Below, piece after piece: positions 22,941 through 34,212 of a DNA stretch of 64,000 nt. The position numbers and the translations under genes were made by a program. The stretch comes from Escallonia rubra (lineage: Eukaryota; Streptophyta; Magnoliopsida; Escalloniales; Escalloniaceae). Within the stretch, counting starts at the first letter, position 1, and each line of letters begins with the position of its first letter. The stretch is from assembly GCA_033065855.1 (NCBI GenBank), contig JAVXUO010000114.1, forward strand, positions 1-64,000, in the 5' to 3' direction. The notes beneath the pieces were generated by a model. That model did no database searches, had not been told where the DNA came from, and worked only from the letters and a program-made list of their open reading frames with translations.

Positions 22941-23886
22941 GCTATAAGTACAGTTACAGCAAACACACTATAACACTAATTACAGCCGTTTGATCGAGGT
23001 TGTTGTGAGACACAAATCAAACCACGTCATTAGGGTATCTAATTCGTCTCACACCAAACCCACTGATGGCTACCATACCCAATCTTCTCTCTCTCTCTCT
23101 CTCTCTCAAACTCTAAATAAATCTTCCGCCGACGACAACAATCCACATCCTCCACCTTTCGGCAATGACAATCCGTGGGTGCTGAAATCGGTCTACACTT
23201 GACGACAACTCCCTCTCTCTCCATGGGTTCTAAAATTGATCAATGTGCGACGACGACTCCCTCTCCCCTTTAAATCGAACTGACTGAAATAGATTCGTGG
23301 GTGTTGCCATGAAAGAAACATCACCGTCTGATGACATCGATACAAGCTTCAAATATTGTCTTCATCTTGGTCCAAAATATCATTTTTTTTGGACCTCCGC
23401 AATTAGTGCAAGACAATTCTAGGAACTTCTCAATTTTTGTAGATTTGGGCTTCCAAGCTCCTCGCTTTGTTTCTTTGGTCAAATTCCAGAAGATTGCTTG
23501 CATATTTACTCTAGTTTATGGTGTGAATCTGCATATCTTCCTCAGATTGGTAAATTTCATATTTTTCTACTTAATTTTCAGAGATATGTATGAAAGGATT
23601 CAGATTTATTGAAGTTGCAAGTCCTATTGAACTTATTGTGTGAGAGATGTTGAGACCCTAACAAATCTAAAATCTTGAGGTCGTTAATGGTGAATCACTG
23701 AGGTGGATTTTGAAGCTCAAATCCTTTATCATAGCTGAGTGACGCACAATGGGAATGCCGTCTCTCCAAACCCATCGTTTTGACCAGATTTAGCTGCCTT
23801 GATGATGCGGCACGATCTGATCCATTGAATTTGATCGGACTGCTATAACTAGTGTTGGTACAGCATTTTTGTTGTAACTCTAATTA
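22941..23886. mobile_element. Possible non-autonomous TIR element
   Basis: An arm at 22941-22995 and the reverse complement of 23830-23886 share a colinear pattern: AGTTACAGCAAA, then AACACTAATTACAGC, then TTTGATC on the left; AGTTACAACAAA, AACACTAGTTATAGC and CCGATC on the right. Roughly three quarters of about 45 positions match. No target duplication could be fixed. The interior has a CT microsatellite (about 23084-23106) and open frames of up to 93 codons that I do not recognise. Confidence 0.4.
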
Positions 23887-24216
23887 TTCAGTAAGTAGTA
23901 TTGCAGATATGTGTCTAGGTCTCAGACCATTTCGAAAGCATTTTGGTGCCTCCCAGATATTTTTGAGCATCAGTCTTGCCACAGATTGACCGAGTTAGAG
24001 CTGTTGATATTTGGCAGTTGTAGATTGAATGATGTCTAGCGAAAAAGTTGGTTAACAATTTATTTATCCAACACGTCATTGAATAGGGACATATCAATCG
24101 TCTCACAAGACATGATAAGGTTTGATTTCCTAACGAATGGTTTACGTCGTAGCAGTGTAGGACCACTAGGACATCGACAAGTCTAATTTGCATATATAGA
24201 AGAAAAAATCTCGAGA

Positions 24217-24286
24217 AAACTTGTTACCGGGCATAGTACCGGTGGTCTTAATTAAGACCACCGGTACTATGCCCGGTAACAAGTTT
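24217..24286. repeat. 70-bp perfect palindrome
   Basis: Two 35-bp arms meet with no spacer at a central TTAATTAA; the arm reads CTTGTTACCGGGCATAGTAC then CGGTGGTCTTAA. Beyond the perfect part, AATCTC on the left can pair with GAGATT on the right after a small bulge. It lies about 57 bp outside the 3' end of the large LINE. Transcripts from either strand would fold into a long hairpin. Confidence 0.95.
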
Positions 24287-24380
24287 GGAGATTCGTCCTT
24301 ACATGTTCTATTCGTACAAAAGTATACCCTCTAGGAGAACTCTTTTTTTTGAAAAGCGGAGAAATTTTATTTAAAACATA

Positions 24381-27300
24381 CTACTGAGTCACACAGCGTG
24401 GGGTGACTCTCCCACTTGAGTCAAAATACAGGTGGTTTGTCAAAAAGGACGGCGCTTGTTCCCATAACTGAAAATCGGAGCGCTGATCCGCCGCCTGCTT
24501 TGCCAAGAAGTCCGCACAAAAGTTCGTTTCCCGATACTTGTGGGAAACAGTTACCTGCCAAGGACGTTTAAGGAGTGCCCTGCAGTCCAACACCAAAGTT
24601 TCCATGAGGAGGGTGGGGGGTTTATCATTTGTTAGTAATTCAACAACATATTTATCATCAATGTCTAGCTCAAAATTACGGCATTGATGGTCCCATGCAA
24701 GGATGAGGCCGTCTCTCACCGCCCACCACTCAGCGGTGTGGCTATCGGTGTAGAGTAGGCGCCGCGAACAGCCGACCACCCAATTTCCTTTATAGTCTCT
24801 AATGATAGCCGCCGCTCCCCCTAGATGCTGGCTTTGATGAGCACTACCGTCGGTATTGATTTTCAGCCAATGCGGAGGAGGAGGTGTCCAGCCTATTAAA
24901 GATTGAACACTGGTGCTGGCTTTCTGACTTTGGTTGGTGAAAAAAATATAGTCTTGAGCTTGGGCCTTCGCTGTAGTGATTAACACATGGGCTTCAGGGA
25001 AAGGTTCCTGAAGAATAGCCAACTTGTTGCGATGCGTCCAGATTAGGGATATGATAAAGGCAAAAGCCACATTCCAGGGAATATCTGAGATTTGGACAGT
25101 AATTTTAGTCCCTATGTTAGCTTTGAGCCAGACGTGAAAAGGTTTGTTCAGGTGGCGACCATTAAAAGCCTCCCGGTTCGCCTGCCTCCATATGTTCTTG
25201 ACTATGGGACAAGTCCTAAGGCAGTGATCAACAGTTTCCTCGCTACCGCAATTATGAGGACAGAGATTAGTTTCCAGCCAAAAGAGATTGGAGCGAACAG
25301 GAAGAACGTAGTGACAACATTTCCAAATTAAACTTTGGATGCGAGGAGGACAATTGAGTTTCCAAATCCAACGCCAATCCCCATGAGCAGGTATGGAATG
25401 CCTTTGCATGCAAATGTATGCCGATTTAACAGTGCAAACGCCTTTATCGTAAGGCCAAATAATAGTGTCACGTCTGTTATGGTAAAGGGGGAGGGGAATA
25501 GCTGTAATCATCTCAACAATATTTGCAGGTAAAATATTAAGGAGCGTATCCCGATCCCATATATTATTTGCTATAACATCCTTCACTTTCAGGTTCATAC
25601 TCCTAAGAGGAAGGGGGCCTACCAGGAGGCCCCTGATAAGTTCGACCGGGTGCCAATTTTGATCCCAAAAGGAGATACTTTCCCCCGTCCCAACTTTCCA
25701 CCGGAGATTATTTGCGAGTGTGTCTCGCGCACGTAAGACATGTTTCCAAAAATGGGAACTCTTAGAGGTAGCTTTAGCGAACCAAATCGTATCATTTGGA
25801 TGGTATTTAGACTTAAGAGCTTGAGCTTGTAAAGAATTTGGATTATCCCACAGACGCCACACAAGGTTAATAAACATAGCCTCATTTATAGCTTTAACCT
25901 TGCGAATACCCAGGCCTCCGTTAGCCAGAGGAATAGTGATTTTGTCCCAGTTAAGAGGATGCCATTTTCTATCATTTTCAGCATGACCCCAAAGAAAATT
26001 ACGGCTAATGGAATCAAGTTTGGCGGCGATAGTACTGGGAAGGACATAAGCCTGCATCGTATAAGTGGGAATAGCGTTAAGGACCGACCTAACAAGGGTA
26101 GTACGCCCTGCTAACGAAAGAGAATGGATCTTCCAAGTTGCTAGTTTCGAACGGGTTTGAGTAATGAGGTGAGAGAAATAGTCAGTGGTAATCCTGCCAT
26201 GAGTAAAGGGCACACCCAGATATTTATCAAACCGGTCGGTGGCCGGAATACCCGCTTGCTGGCAAATAAAGTTGCGAATGTCACGGGGGGTGTTTTTGGA
26301 GAAGAGGATTTTAGATTTGTTCAAGTTTATCCTAAGCCCCGACTCAGTACTAAAAGAGTTAAAAATGTTCAAAATATTCCGAGAGTTTTCCTTAGTTGCC
26401 CGACCAAAGAGAAGAATGTCGTCCGCGAATAAAAGGTGAGAAATGCCAATGCCCCCTCGGGCAATTTTGATTGGTTTAATAGTATTCATTTCTTCGCCTT
26501 GTTGCAGATGTCTAGACAGGACATTCATGCAAAGGATGAAAAGATAAGGAGACAACGGGTCTCCCTGCCTAAGACCACAGTGGGGCTGGAAGAAAGTAGA
26601 AGGTTTGCCGTGCCAAAGGATTGCATAAGTAACAGAAGTCACACAGCTCATGACGAGTCTAATGAAATCATGGGCAAAACCATACTCCTTGAGAGTATTG
26701 AAAAGGAAATTCCAGTTCAGGTTATCGTAAGCTTTTTCAAGGTCAAGTTTAGCCATGAACAAGCCTCCTTTTCCTTTTTTCCGTCTTATGTTATGGAGAA
26801 GCTCATTTGCGATGATAATGTTATCAGCAGCACGACGCCCTTTAAGAAAGCTAGTCTGGCTCGGGTGAATAATGGTGTCGATTTGATTGCGGAGCCTATT
26901 GACCAAAATTCGCGAAATAACTTTATAAGACGTGTTACACAAACTAATAGGTCTAAAGTGAGACACAACCTCAGGGTGCTGACATTTAGGAATAAGAGCG
27001 ATGTGAGTTTTGTTAAGATACTCCGGAACATGCATTTGGGCGAAGCATCTTTGCACAAGATCGATTAAATCTTTACCGAAGATATCCCAAAATTTTTGAA
27101 ATACGGCCGGGTGGTAACCATCAGGCCCCGGGGCCTTTTCAGAACCCATGTCAAATAAAGCTTGCTTAATCTCCTCAGGGGAGGGGGTTATACCAAGATC
27201 AGAGAATTTAGGATCAGGTTGGAAGTTGTTAGGAAGAGACCAGTCCCTATTTTGGCTTGCGACGGGTTGACCCGCGTAGAGATGCATGAGGTGATCTTGG

Positions 27301-28501
27301 AAGAGATGACGGATCTCAAGTTCGTCCGAAACCCAGCAATTTTGATTATTTTTTATCATGCATATATTGTTTTTCCTGCGGCGAATAAGGGTGGAAAGAT
27401 GGAAAAAGTGAGTGTTGCGGTCGCCCTCACAAGACCATTTGATTTTAGCTCTGAGCTTCCAAAACTCGTGCTCTTGGGAAAGAATAGCATTGTAGCGGTC
27501 TGCAAGTCAAGTTCTAAATTGCATAAAAACTGGGAGAAGCGGACAGCTAAACTTCTTTGGATTCCATAAATACGGTTAAGGAGCATCTTTTTTTCCCTAA
27601 AGATGTCCCCGAAAATAGTTTTTTTCCACACTAACAGATCGTTAGTTAGGTTCTCGAGTTTAGTTTCAAAAGAAGAGTGAATTGTGGTATTATTATTCCA
27701 GGTTCTGGTTATTGTAGGTTTGAGGCTCGGGTGGTAGAACCAGGCCGTTTCGAAGCGAAAGGTTTGATTTATATTCCCCCTTCTGCTAAGGTTTTGGCTA
27801 TCAGTTTGGAGAAGGATGGGGTGGTGGTCAGAATGGGTACGAGGCAGGTGGAGTATCTGAGAGTTTGGGTAATTTTGGATCCACGATTGGGAGGCCATGG
27901 CTCGGTCGAGCCTTTTATAAATAAGGTCAGACCTATGGAAACGACGATTCGTCCACGTGAACGGTTGCCCATGGTAACCCAGATCAATAAGTTTTGTTTC
28001 GTCTATGAACTTTAAAAAGGTTCTCACCATATTTAAATTAAACACTCTACCCCCTTTCTTTTCAGTTTGATCAGCAATTTCATTAAGATCCCCTATGAGC
28101 ATCCAAGGTAAACTTTGAGATTTTTGGATATTCAGTAAATCGTTCCAAAGCATTTCACGAATAGTTCTAATAGGAGATGCATATATAGCAGATAACAACC
28201 AGGGAGCTGAGTTACTTACCTGGACCACAGCGTGGAGGGCCTGTGGCGATTCGTGCACAACGTCTATTTGGATTTTGTGAGAGTGCCAGAGAAGCCAAAT
28301 GCCGCCACGGTAACCATTGCCGTCAATGCGGTGATTGCGGTCAAAACCCAGAGTGCCGGCGATCCTTTCAGCTTGAACAGTATTGATTTTTGTCTCCAAC
28401 AGGATAAGGGCTTCTGGTTTGTGACGTTGTAGCAGTTCATGAACGTGGAGATTAAAGCGGGTATTTCCCGCTCCATTACAGTTCCAGGCTATGATATTCA
28501 T
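24381..28501 (-). pseudogene. LINE ORF2: endonuclease, reverse transcriptase, RNase H (one frameshift)
   Basis: ATG at 28501 opens the endonuclease (MNIIAWNCNGAG). Its metal and catalytic motifs LLETKI, LIGDLNEI and THSDHHPILL follow. Near 27,500 a single-base shift moves the frame; the second part is open for 992 codons to 24381. The reverse transcriptase (about 27,300-26,300) has the GLRQGDPLSPYLF and LLFADDILL motifs, the latter carrying the catalytic Asp pair. The zinc-binding domain (CPHNCGSEETVDHCL) lies near 25,240. RNase H begins WLKINTDGS near 24,860, with TAEWWAVRDGL and HKYRETNFCADFLAKQ. The protein nicks target DNA and copies LINE RNA at the nick. Only the shift prevents one product. 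Confidence 0.88.
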
Positions 28502-29685
28502 AATAAGAGGGTCTGGAGGGTCTAGAAAAGTTCTGGTTTCATAATTCATGAGTCTCGGTTGGGGGCTGAGATTGAATTCGGTCCACCCCGGCCATATGAA
28601 AGTCTCCCCCGGTTGAGTTCGAATTTTCTGAGCATTCAAGAGATACTTCGGACGTCCCCCCTCTGGCACGCCTGAGTACATGGCGGTAACGGCTATGGGG
28701 AGGGTGATGTGGGAGAAGAGTATGTTGGTTAAAGATTCGAGATTTGCGTTCAGGTGTAGGTCGAGATCTCCGAGGGCCAAGTATTTGTTTGTCATATTTG
28801 GGCGTGGTTGGAGACGCCAGGTGTTGTGAGTGTGGCGTGCAGGGGTTCTGTTTGCGGTGTTTGGTCCGAACCTGCGTCGAGGGGTTCTCAGGAGCGGGGG
28901 TCGTGTCGGAGCACTGCCTAGTGAGAAACAGGGCATTTGTTGTGGGTTGGTTGTGATGGGTGACAGAGGGGTATGGTGTTGAGATAGGTTGGTTGGAGTG
29001 GTTGTCTGAGTGTGAGTTCGTGACATTTCTACCGCCTGGGTTTGAGGAAGGGTCACAGGTAGCTGTTGGGATGTTAGAGAGGTTTGGGTTTGGTTGGGAG
29101 TTAAGCAGCTGCTCATTGGGGTGGTAGCAGTCGGGTTTGGTAAGGATGGACTCGGTGAGAGTTTGAACGGCAGTCCCATAGGTTCCGAGGTCTGGGTGTT
29201 CAGAGTTTGGTTGTTTGGTGTCGGAGGGTGGTTGAGATTCAAATGCCATGTTGATCCTCTTTGAGGTTGAGGGCGGATAGGCAGGAGGTTCTGCGGGTTT
29301 TGAGGGATCTGGGGTAGTTGAGTTGGCTCCGGTTGAGTTGCCCTTGTCGGAGTTTGGTTTGGAATGTATCTCATAATTGGTGTCATCGGGTGGAGCGGGA
29401 TCGAGAGGAACGCCACCATCGCGTTCAGGGATTCTACTCTTTGGTAAGAGATCACCGGAGTCAGCGGGTTGTTTGGAGTGAGGGGTATGTCTGTTTGATT
29501 CTGAGAGAGGGCGGGCGGGTTCGGGGCTTGTGAGATGGGTTCTTGGCTGTGATCCGAATGTGGCAATCGGGTTTTGGGGGGGCTTGTTTTGTTGTGAGGT
29601 AGTTGGTGAGGTTCCATGATTCTTCAGGTAATTGTCAGCTTCTTCCGTTGGGTTGGTGATCGCATTTATGGCAATTTTACTGTTG
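28502..29685 (-). other. LINE inter-ORF linker, open in two frames
   Basis: Between the ORF1 stop and the endonuclease ATG, two minus-strand frames stay open across the region: one to 28539 (439 codons from 29858) and one from 29617 continuing into the endonuclease. Both are Pro, Thr, Ser, Asn and Gln rich. Just before the endonuclease, GETFIWPGWTEFNL has a counterpart in the old LINE (GENFLWPDWTAINL), so at least the last 60 codons of that frame were once translated. Confidence 0.6.
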
Positions 29686-31488
29686 CTATATAGCTGTTCC
29701 GAAATTGTTGTCATGATTGCTGAGTGTTGGGGGAGAAGATTTTCTGGGAGCGTAGATAGCTTGAGTGTTGCAGAGGAGTTTGGGGGGTGGAGATGAGCCG
29801 CGGAGGTGTTCCAGGTTCTGCGAGGTTTCCATGTCTGAAGCTGCTGAGTTTGTTTCAAGTTGGTGGTCTTCCATTGGGTGTACAGAGAGGTGGTGCGTGT
29901 CTCTTTGAATTAAGGGGTCACAGGGTATTTTTTTATTCCCGCATAGAGGAAAAGAGTCTTGGGTGTCTGGGTTAGAAACAGAGAAAGGTGTTTTTGGGGA
30001 GTTTGAATTGTGGGTCCTTGAGCAAAAGGGGAGGGCGGTGGGAGCAGCTTTTGTATTGGTAATATCAAAGTCAGATGACGTGTTGGTGGCGTGGCTAGGT
30101 GGGGCCCATTTTGCATCAGAGGTCATCGGCATCGTCATGGCTGCACATTCATTTGTTACTGTGGTTTCACCGGCGTTTTCTTCTTGCCTGAAGGTGGGTA
30201 CTTCGCTCTCTCTGGTATTCAAATTCATAGTCTCAGATCTAGATCTGGTGTCTGGTTCTACTATTTGAATTTGGTCCATCTGCTTGTGAATCTGCTGGTG
30301 TTTCCCCTCCAAGATAATCGGCAGTTTGTAACGTTTTTCCTGTTGGATATTTGGAGGTTGAAGATTTGTTCTATACGTTGTTCCCGGCTGTCGGTTGCCC
30401 GGAGTCGACGAATCTCTAGGACCTTTGCGGCGTCGATGAGTGACAACCGTCCAAATGCCATCTGAGTTATGTTGTTCGATGCTATTCTTCGAAACTGAGG
30501 TAGAGGCACTTTGTTCTTGCTGGACAGTCGTTTTGGTTTCTGAGAATTGAGTGTTTGAAATTGAGAGTTCGATTGGAAGGGTACATGGCTCCGTGGGCGT
30601 GGACATGGGACTTGTGCATTGCGTTGTTGAATGGCCGATTCGCTCGCATCGATGGCAGAGGTTCGGGATGTTTTCGTATTGCACAGGTTGGAGATGCTTG
30701 CCTATTCTGATCTGCTTGGTTAAAGCTTGACTTGTGTCGACTTGGATACATAACCGTGCGAATCGACCTTTTGAGATTGAATTTGTAATTGCGTCAATTC
30801 GTAGGGGAGTACCAATCTGTTTACCGATCAAAGTGAGGATTTCTCTGTCGAAATATTCCAGAGGTAGAGAATTTAGTCTGATCCATATAGCCATAGACGA
30901 TACGGATCGAACATGGGGATTGAAATTAGGGGTCCAAGTTTGAACAGATAAGTAGTTTGTTCCGATAAACCATGGACCCTGTTCAAGGGCTTTCCTATAA
31001 TCCTCTTCTGAAGAAAACTTTACTGTAAAGAATCCGTTTGACAGATCAATTGTTTCGATTTTCCCTTTTGGTCGCCAGATTCCTGTTAATCTCGGCATGA
31101 TGCGCAGTAGCGAAAAATCTGCTCCAACCAGTTTGATGATAAGCGATCTTTTCCACGGTTTTCTAATGCGTGCTTTGAGTTCTTGGGAGAGCTTGATGGT
31201 AGGAATCTTTGCCGTATGATTTTCCGAGAAGTTTGTGAGCTCTTCGTCATCGCTTTGAAACTCATCCTCCAAGTCCATGTCGTCTCCAGCAGAATTGAGG
31301 AGGAGAGTGTCTTTGAAGGAGACAGGATTCTGTGGTGGGTTTTGAGATGTTTGCAACCTAAGTGGGTGCTGTAATGGGTCTGTGGGTGGTTTTCCGGTGG
31401 AGAGTGCCGGTGATTTTGCCGGAAAGGATACCAGGGTGGTGTTCATTTTTTTCAGGACTCCAAGTGTTGGTGCAAGGGTGGTGTTCAC
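29686..31488 (-). CDS. LINE ORF1 protein with DUF4283 and CCHC zinc knuckle
   Basis: 600 codons if read from the ATG at 31488; a second in-frame ATG at 31446 follows a repeated MNTTL motif and is an equally good start. Residues about 115-260 match the DUF4283 pattern (WFIGTNYLSVQTWTPNFN, MAIWIRLNSLPLEYFDREIL). The zinc knuckle CHRCERIGHSTTQC (C-x2-C-x4-H-x4-C) follows near residue 285. The rest is a polar Ser/Thr/Pro tail. Such proteins bind LINE RNA in the ribonucleoprotein particle. No stop or shift is visible within the conserved part, so this ORF may still be translatable. The tail end may be altered by a shift. Confidence 0.8.
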   Translation of the reverse strand: MNTTLAPTLGVLKKMNTTLVSFPAKSPALSTGKPPTDPLQHPLRLQTSQNPPQNPVSFKDTLLLNSAGDDMDLEDEFQSDDEELTNFSENHTAKIPTIKLSQELKARIRKPWKRSLIIKLVGADFSLLRIMPRLTGIWRPKGKIETIDLSNGFFTVKFSSEEDYRKALEQGPWFIGTNYLSVQTWTPNFNPHVRSVSSMAIWIRLNSLPLEYFDREILTLIGKQIGTPLRIDAITNSISKGRFARLCIQVDTSQALTKQIRIGKHLQPVQYENIPNLCHRCERIGHSTTQCTSPMSTPTEPCTLPIELSISNTQFSETKTTVQQEQSASTSVSKNSIEQHNSDGIWTVVTHRRRKGPRDSSTPGNRQPGTTYRTNLQPPNIQQEKRYKLPIILEGKHQQIHKQMDQIQIVEPDTRSRSETMNLNTRESEVPTFRQEENAGETTVTNECAAMTMPMTSDAKWAPPSHATNTSSDFDITNTKAAPTALPFCSRTHNSNSPKTPFSVSNPDTQDSFPLCGNKKIPCDPLIQRDTHHLSVHPMEDHQLETNSAASDMETSQNLEHLRGSSPPPKLLCNTQAIYAPRKSSPPTLSNHDNNFGTAI

Positions 31489-31500
31489 ATACCTTAGACA

Positions 31501-32815
31501 ACAACCTCTACCTGCGAAGATATTAGTTGCTTTGGAAAACTGTTTTCCTTGTAATTAAGGATAAACAATCCTCTCTGCATGCAGATCTCCTCTACCTGCC
31601 AGTTGCGTTGCACCGGAGGAATTGAAGCAGCAATCCTCTCTGCATGCAGATCTCCTCTGGCTTGATATTCCGGCAATTAGTGTGCTTGCTTTTGAATTGA
31701 AGAGGTACGTATTTCAGTGTTCCTTATGTCTCGGCCTGCCTACTGAATTACTAATCACTAATTACAAGAGGAAAGATCAGACTGAAAAACATTCTTTGAA
31801 TGCTCAGTTTTCTTCGCCCAATTATAGTCCTTTAATCTTTCTTCCCATCTCAAAATAAACCTCGTGTTGAAATCCGACCATAGGGATTTGTAAACACTAC
31901 GATTGCCTTCCTTTATGTTGCAGAAAAGCTTGATAGATTTAACTCCATACACCAGAAAAGGATAGGATAAGGTTCTTCATGATGTCAATTACCATGCTTC
32001 AGTAGACTTTTGGGAGATCGATCATCAGAAATCAGGATCATTGAAGTTAGCCAAAATTGCTGTCACTGGGAAAAGTACGTACAAACTATATATGTCCTAA
32101 AAACAAGTTATTCTACTTAAGTTTTTCGTTAAAGGTTTATCATTCAGACCTTTCTTTCCATATATACCCCAGATTTTGAAATTTTTAGTTTAGTGCCTGG
32201 CATTTCCAAGGGATTAATTACACCCGGAAACCGCTCCCTGAGGTTAGTACTGCATTTCAAAATTCCATGACACTCAACTTTCTGCTCTTTGTATACCCAA
32301 AATACACTCAAGCTTTCTTCAGCCCCTTCTCATCAATGGACTCCTGACGTGTATGAAGGAGTGTGGTTCGTTCGATAAATTCCTATCTCTCTATCTATCT
32401 CTGAGTTGTTTGGATATTTCAAAACTCCATGGACATGCAGAAGGAGAAATGCTATCCCCACTGATAATACTTTTTGATGTTAACTGTATTACTTCGGCCC
32501 TCTCAAGAAAACTCTCTGGGTCCGCCACCGTTTGATTGTGTGCGAGTGCTTAGATGTCCCTGTGGCATAGGCGGAGATTTGGAATCCTAAGTAGGATTAT
32601 GTCTCCTGACAGGTGTCACCTTAGGCTGCAAGTTGGGTTGTAGTTTTATACTTTAACTAACTAATTCCAATAAAATGTGAATTTTTACTCAAGCTAACTC
32701 ACTTTAGTTGCAAAGTGGGTTAGGATGTTTTGGTTGATAACATAATCGATTATCATCGGTTGAGCTTTACAAAACCATAATGTGAAAACTTATGTTTCTT
32801 AGTAACTTCCATAGT
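31501..32815. other. Intergenic DNA right of the LINE
   Basis: Apart from the short direct repeat at 31566-31658, no gene or element was recognised. Open frames are 60-78 codons and unrelated to known families. Confidence 0.5.
31566..31658. repeat. Pair of 28-bp direct repeats, 65 bp apart
   Basis: CAATCCTCTCTGCATGCAGA plus TCTCCTCT occurs at 31566-31593 and 31631-31658. Each copy includes the palindrome CTGCATGCAG. Confidence 0.9.
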
Positions 32816-33480
32816 TAAGAATCACCGTCAGCCACCTCCACCTGTCGTCACGCCGTCCACTGCCACGTCACCGTCGACTACCGACCTTCACCAAGATTGC
32901 CGCCGCAGGCCATTGCCTCTATGGCTGGCCGCCACATCAAGCCACATCCATCGTCGTCTGCCGCCATTGTCATTATTGGAGACCATAGGAGACAACCAAC
33001 AACCTCCGCCACCGCCTCCATTGTCGGCCACCGCGGGCCACCACCTCTATGGCCGGTTGCCACCTCAATTGCCGGCAGCCTCCATGTTAGCTGCCACATG
33101 TATATCCACCCCTGCTAGTCGTCTTTTCTGCCGGCCACCACATCCACCGCCAGTAGCCACCTCCATAACAGGCAGCCGCCGCTTCTACCGTCGGTTGCCT
33201 CCGTCTCTACCTTCGACAACTTGCATCCACTGTTGACCATTGCCCTCAGCGCCTACTACCAATAGTACTGCCAGCAGCTAGCCACCACGACAGTGCCACC
33301 ACTGCATGTCACTGTCATTCTGCCGCCACCAATGTCGCCGCCGCCCTTCGTCCCCATCCCCCAACCCATCTTCACCACCACCCTGCCTCTGGCATCCGCT
33401 CGCTAGCCATCGTTGTCACCACTTCCGGCTCGTCACTAGCGCCGGCCATTGCCTCCTACCGCCATAAGCCGCCATCATAA
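32816..33480. repeat. CCACC/GCCGCC-rich low-complexity repeat
   Basis: A 660-bp stretch of degenerate CCACC, GCCGCC and GGCCACC units, open in several frames with Pro/Ala/Ser-rich conceptual products on both strands. Similar DNA occurs at 42170-42307 and again from 50439, where one such tract is split by a large LTR insertion. Overlapping frames on both strands argue against a gene. Confidence 0.6.
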
Positions 33481-34019
33481 ATAAGCAAGTTCATTTTAAT
33501 CAATTAGTGCATTTGATGCTAAAATTAAATAGGTCGACTTATGAGACCAATTAGTTATATTGGACCACCGGTTAAATACAATAATTGAAACCTTGATCAT
33601 TGCAGTTGACACCTCTATCAGACGCCTTAAAAGCTGATACGCCGTAATTGGAGCTAGGAACTGAGATGTTACATGGCGGCTAGCTAGTTGCAATTGTCAA
33701 TTTTTATGAAGAAGTAAAAGACCCTAGTTTAAGTTGGGTGTTCTGACTGCATTCGCATGTCAGTTTATGCTTAGTTTGTGAATAAAACAAAGATTTGGAA
33801 TTTTGGTCGCCAATCATTAATTTTGTTTGGGTAAATAAATTTAATTCCAAAATGAAAGGAGCTTGCAAGAAACCAAAGGGGATCAAATGCGCTATGCACT
33901 TCTTTACCCTTAAAAATGTTTAGCCGACAATTTATGTCATTTTTTCTCTTAATCCGTTTAATGACAGCTATTTTTCTCATTTTGTTAATAAGAAAGAAAA
34001 AGCCTTACAATTTTCACTA
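33481..34019. other. AT-rich DNA before the LRR gene
   Basis: No coding region supported and no clear promoter motif could be chosen. Confidence 0.4.
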
Positions 34020-34212
34020 TTGGCTGGCCGAGATGCAAAGGAGCTGGTACACATTGTACAAGATAAAGGTCAACAAAGGATTAGGCTTGACGAGGCCAGG
34101 CTTAATGTGGCAGATGACTCTAGTTGGTACGCACCAGAGATAAGCTGGAACATTGGAATTTGTGGTCAAAGTATCTAAGTGGCTGTTGAGACTCACCAGC
34201 CTATTGGTCAAT

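Larger units (their letters stand above)
24343..31500 (-). mobile_element. Nearly full-length LINE (plant L1 type)
   Basis: On the minus strand: ORF1 with DUF4283 and a CCHC knuckle, a Pro/Thr/Ser-rich linker, ORF2 with endonuclease, reverse transcriptase, zinc-binding region and RNase H, a short 3' UTR and a poly(A) tail (T run 24343-24350). Long open frames show it is far younger than the LINE at 9.7-19.6 kb. The 5' end is placed about 12 nt beyond the most upstream ATG of ORF1. No convincing target duplication was found. Confidence 0.85.

Noticed and set aside
25092..27068. Plus-strand frames up to 210 codons within the LINE
   Set aside because: They are antisense shadows of reverse transcriptase and RNase H coding on the minus strand.
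31536..31549. GGAAAACTGTTTTC as target duplication of the 24-31-kb LINE
   Set aside because: It matches the 3' flank (GGAGAACTCTTTTT) imperfectly and lies too far from the ORF1 start; chance is likely.
32878..33236. Pro/Ala/Ser-rich open frames on both strands
   Set aside because: They come from CCACC/GCCGCC low-complexity DNA; no domain, start context or splice signal supports a gene.
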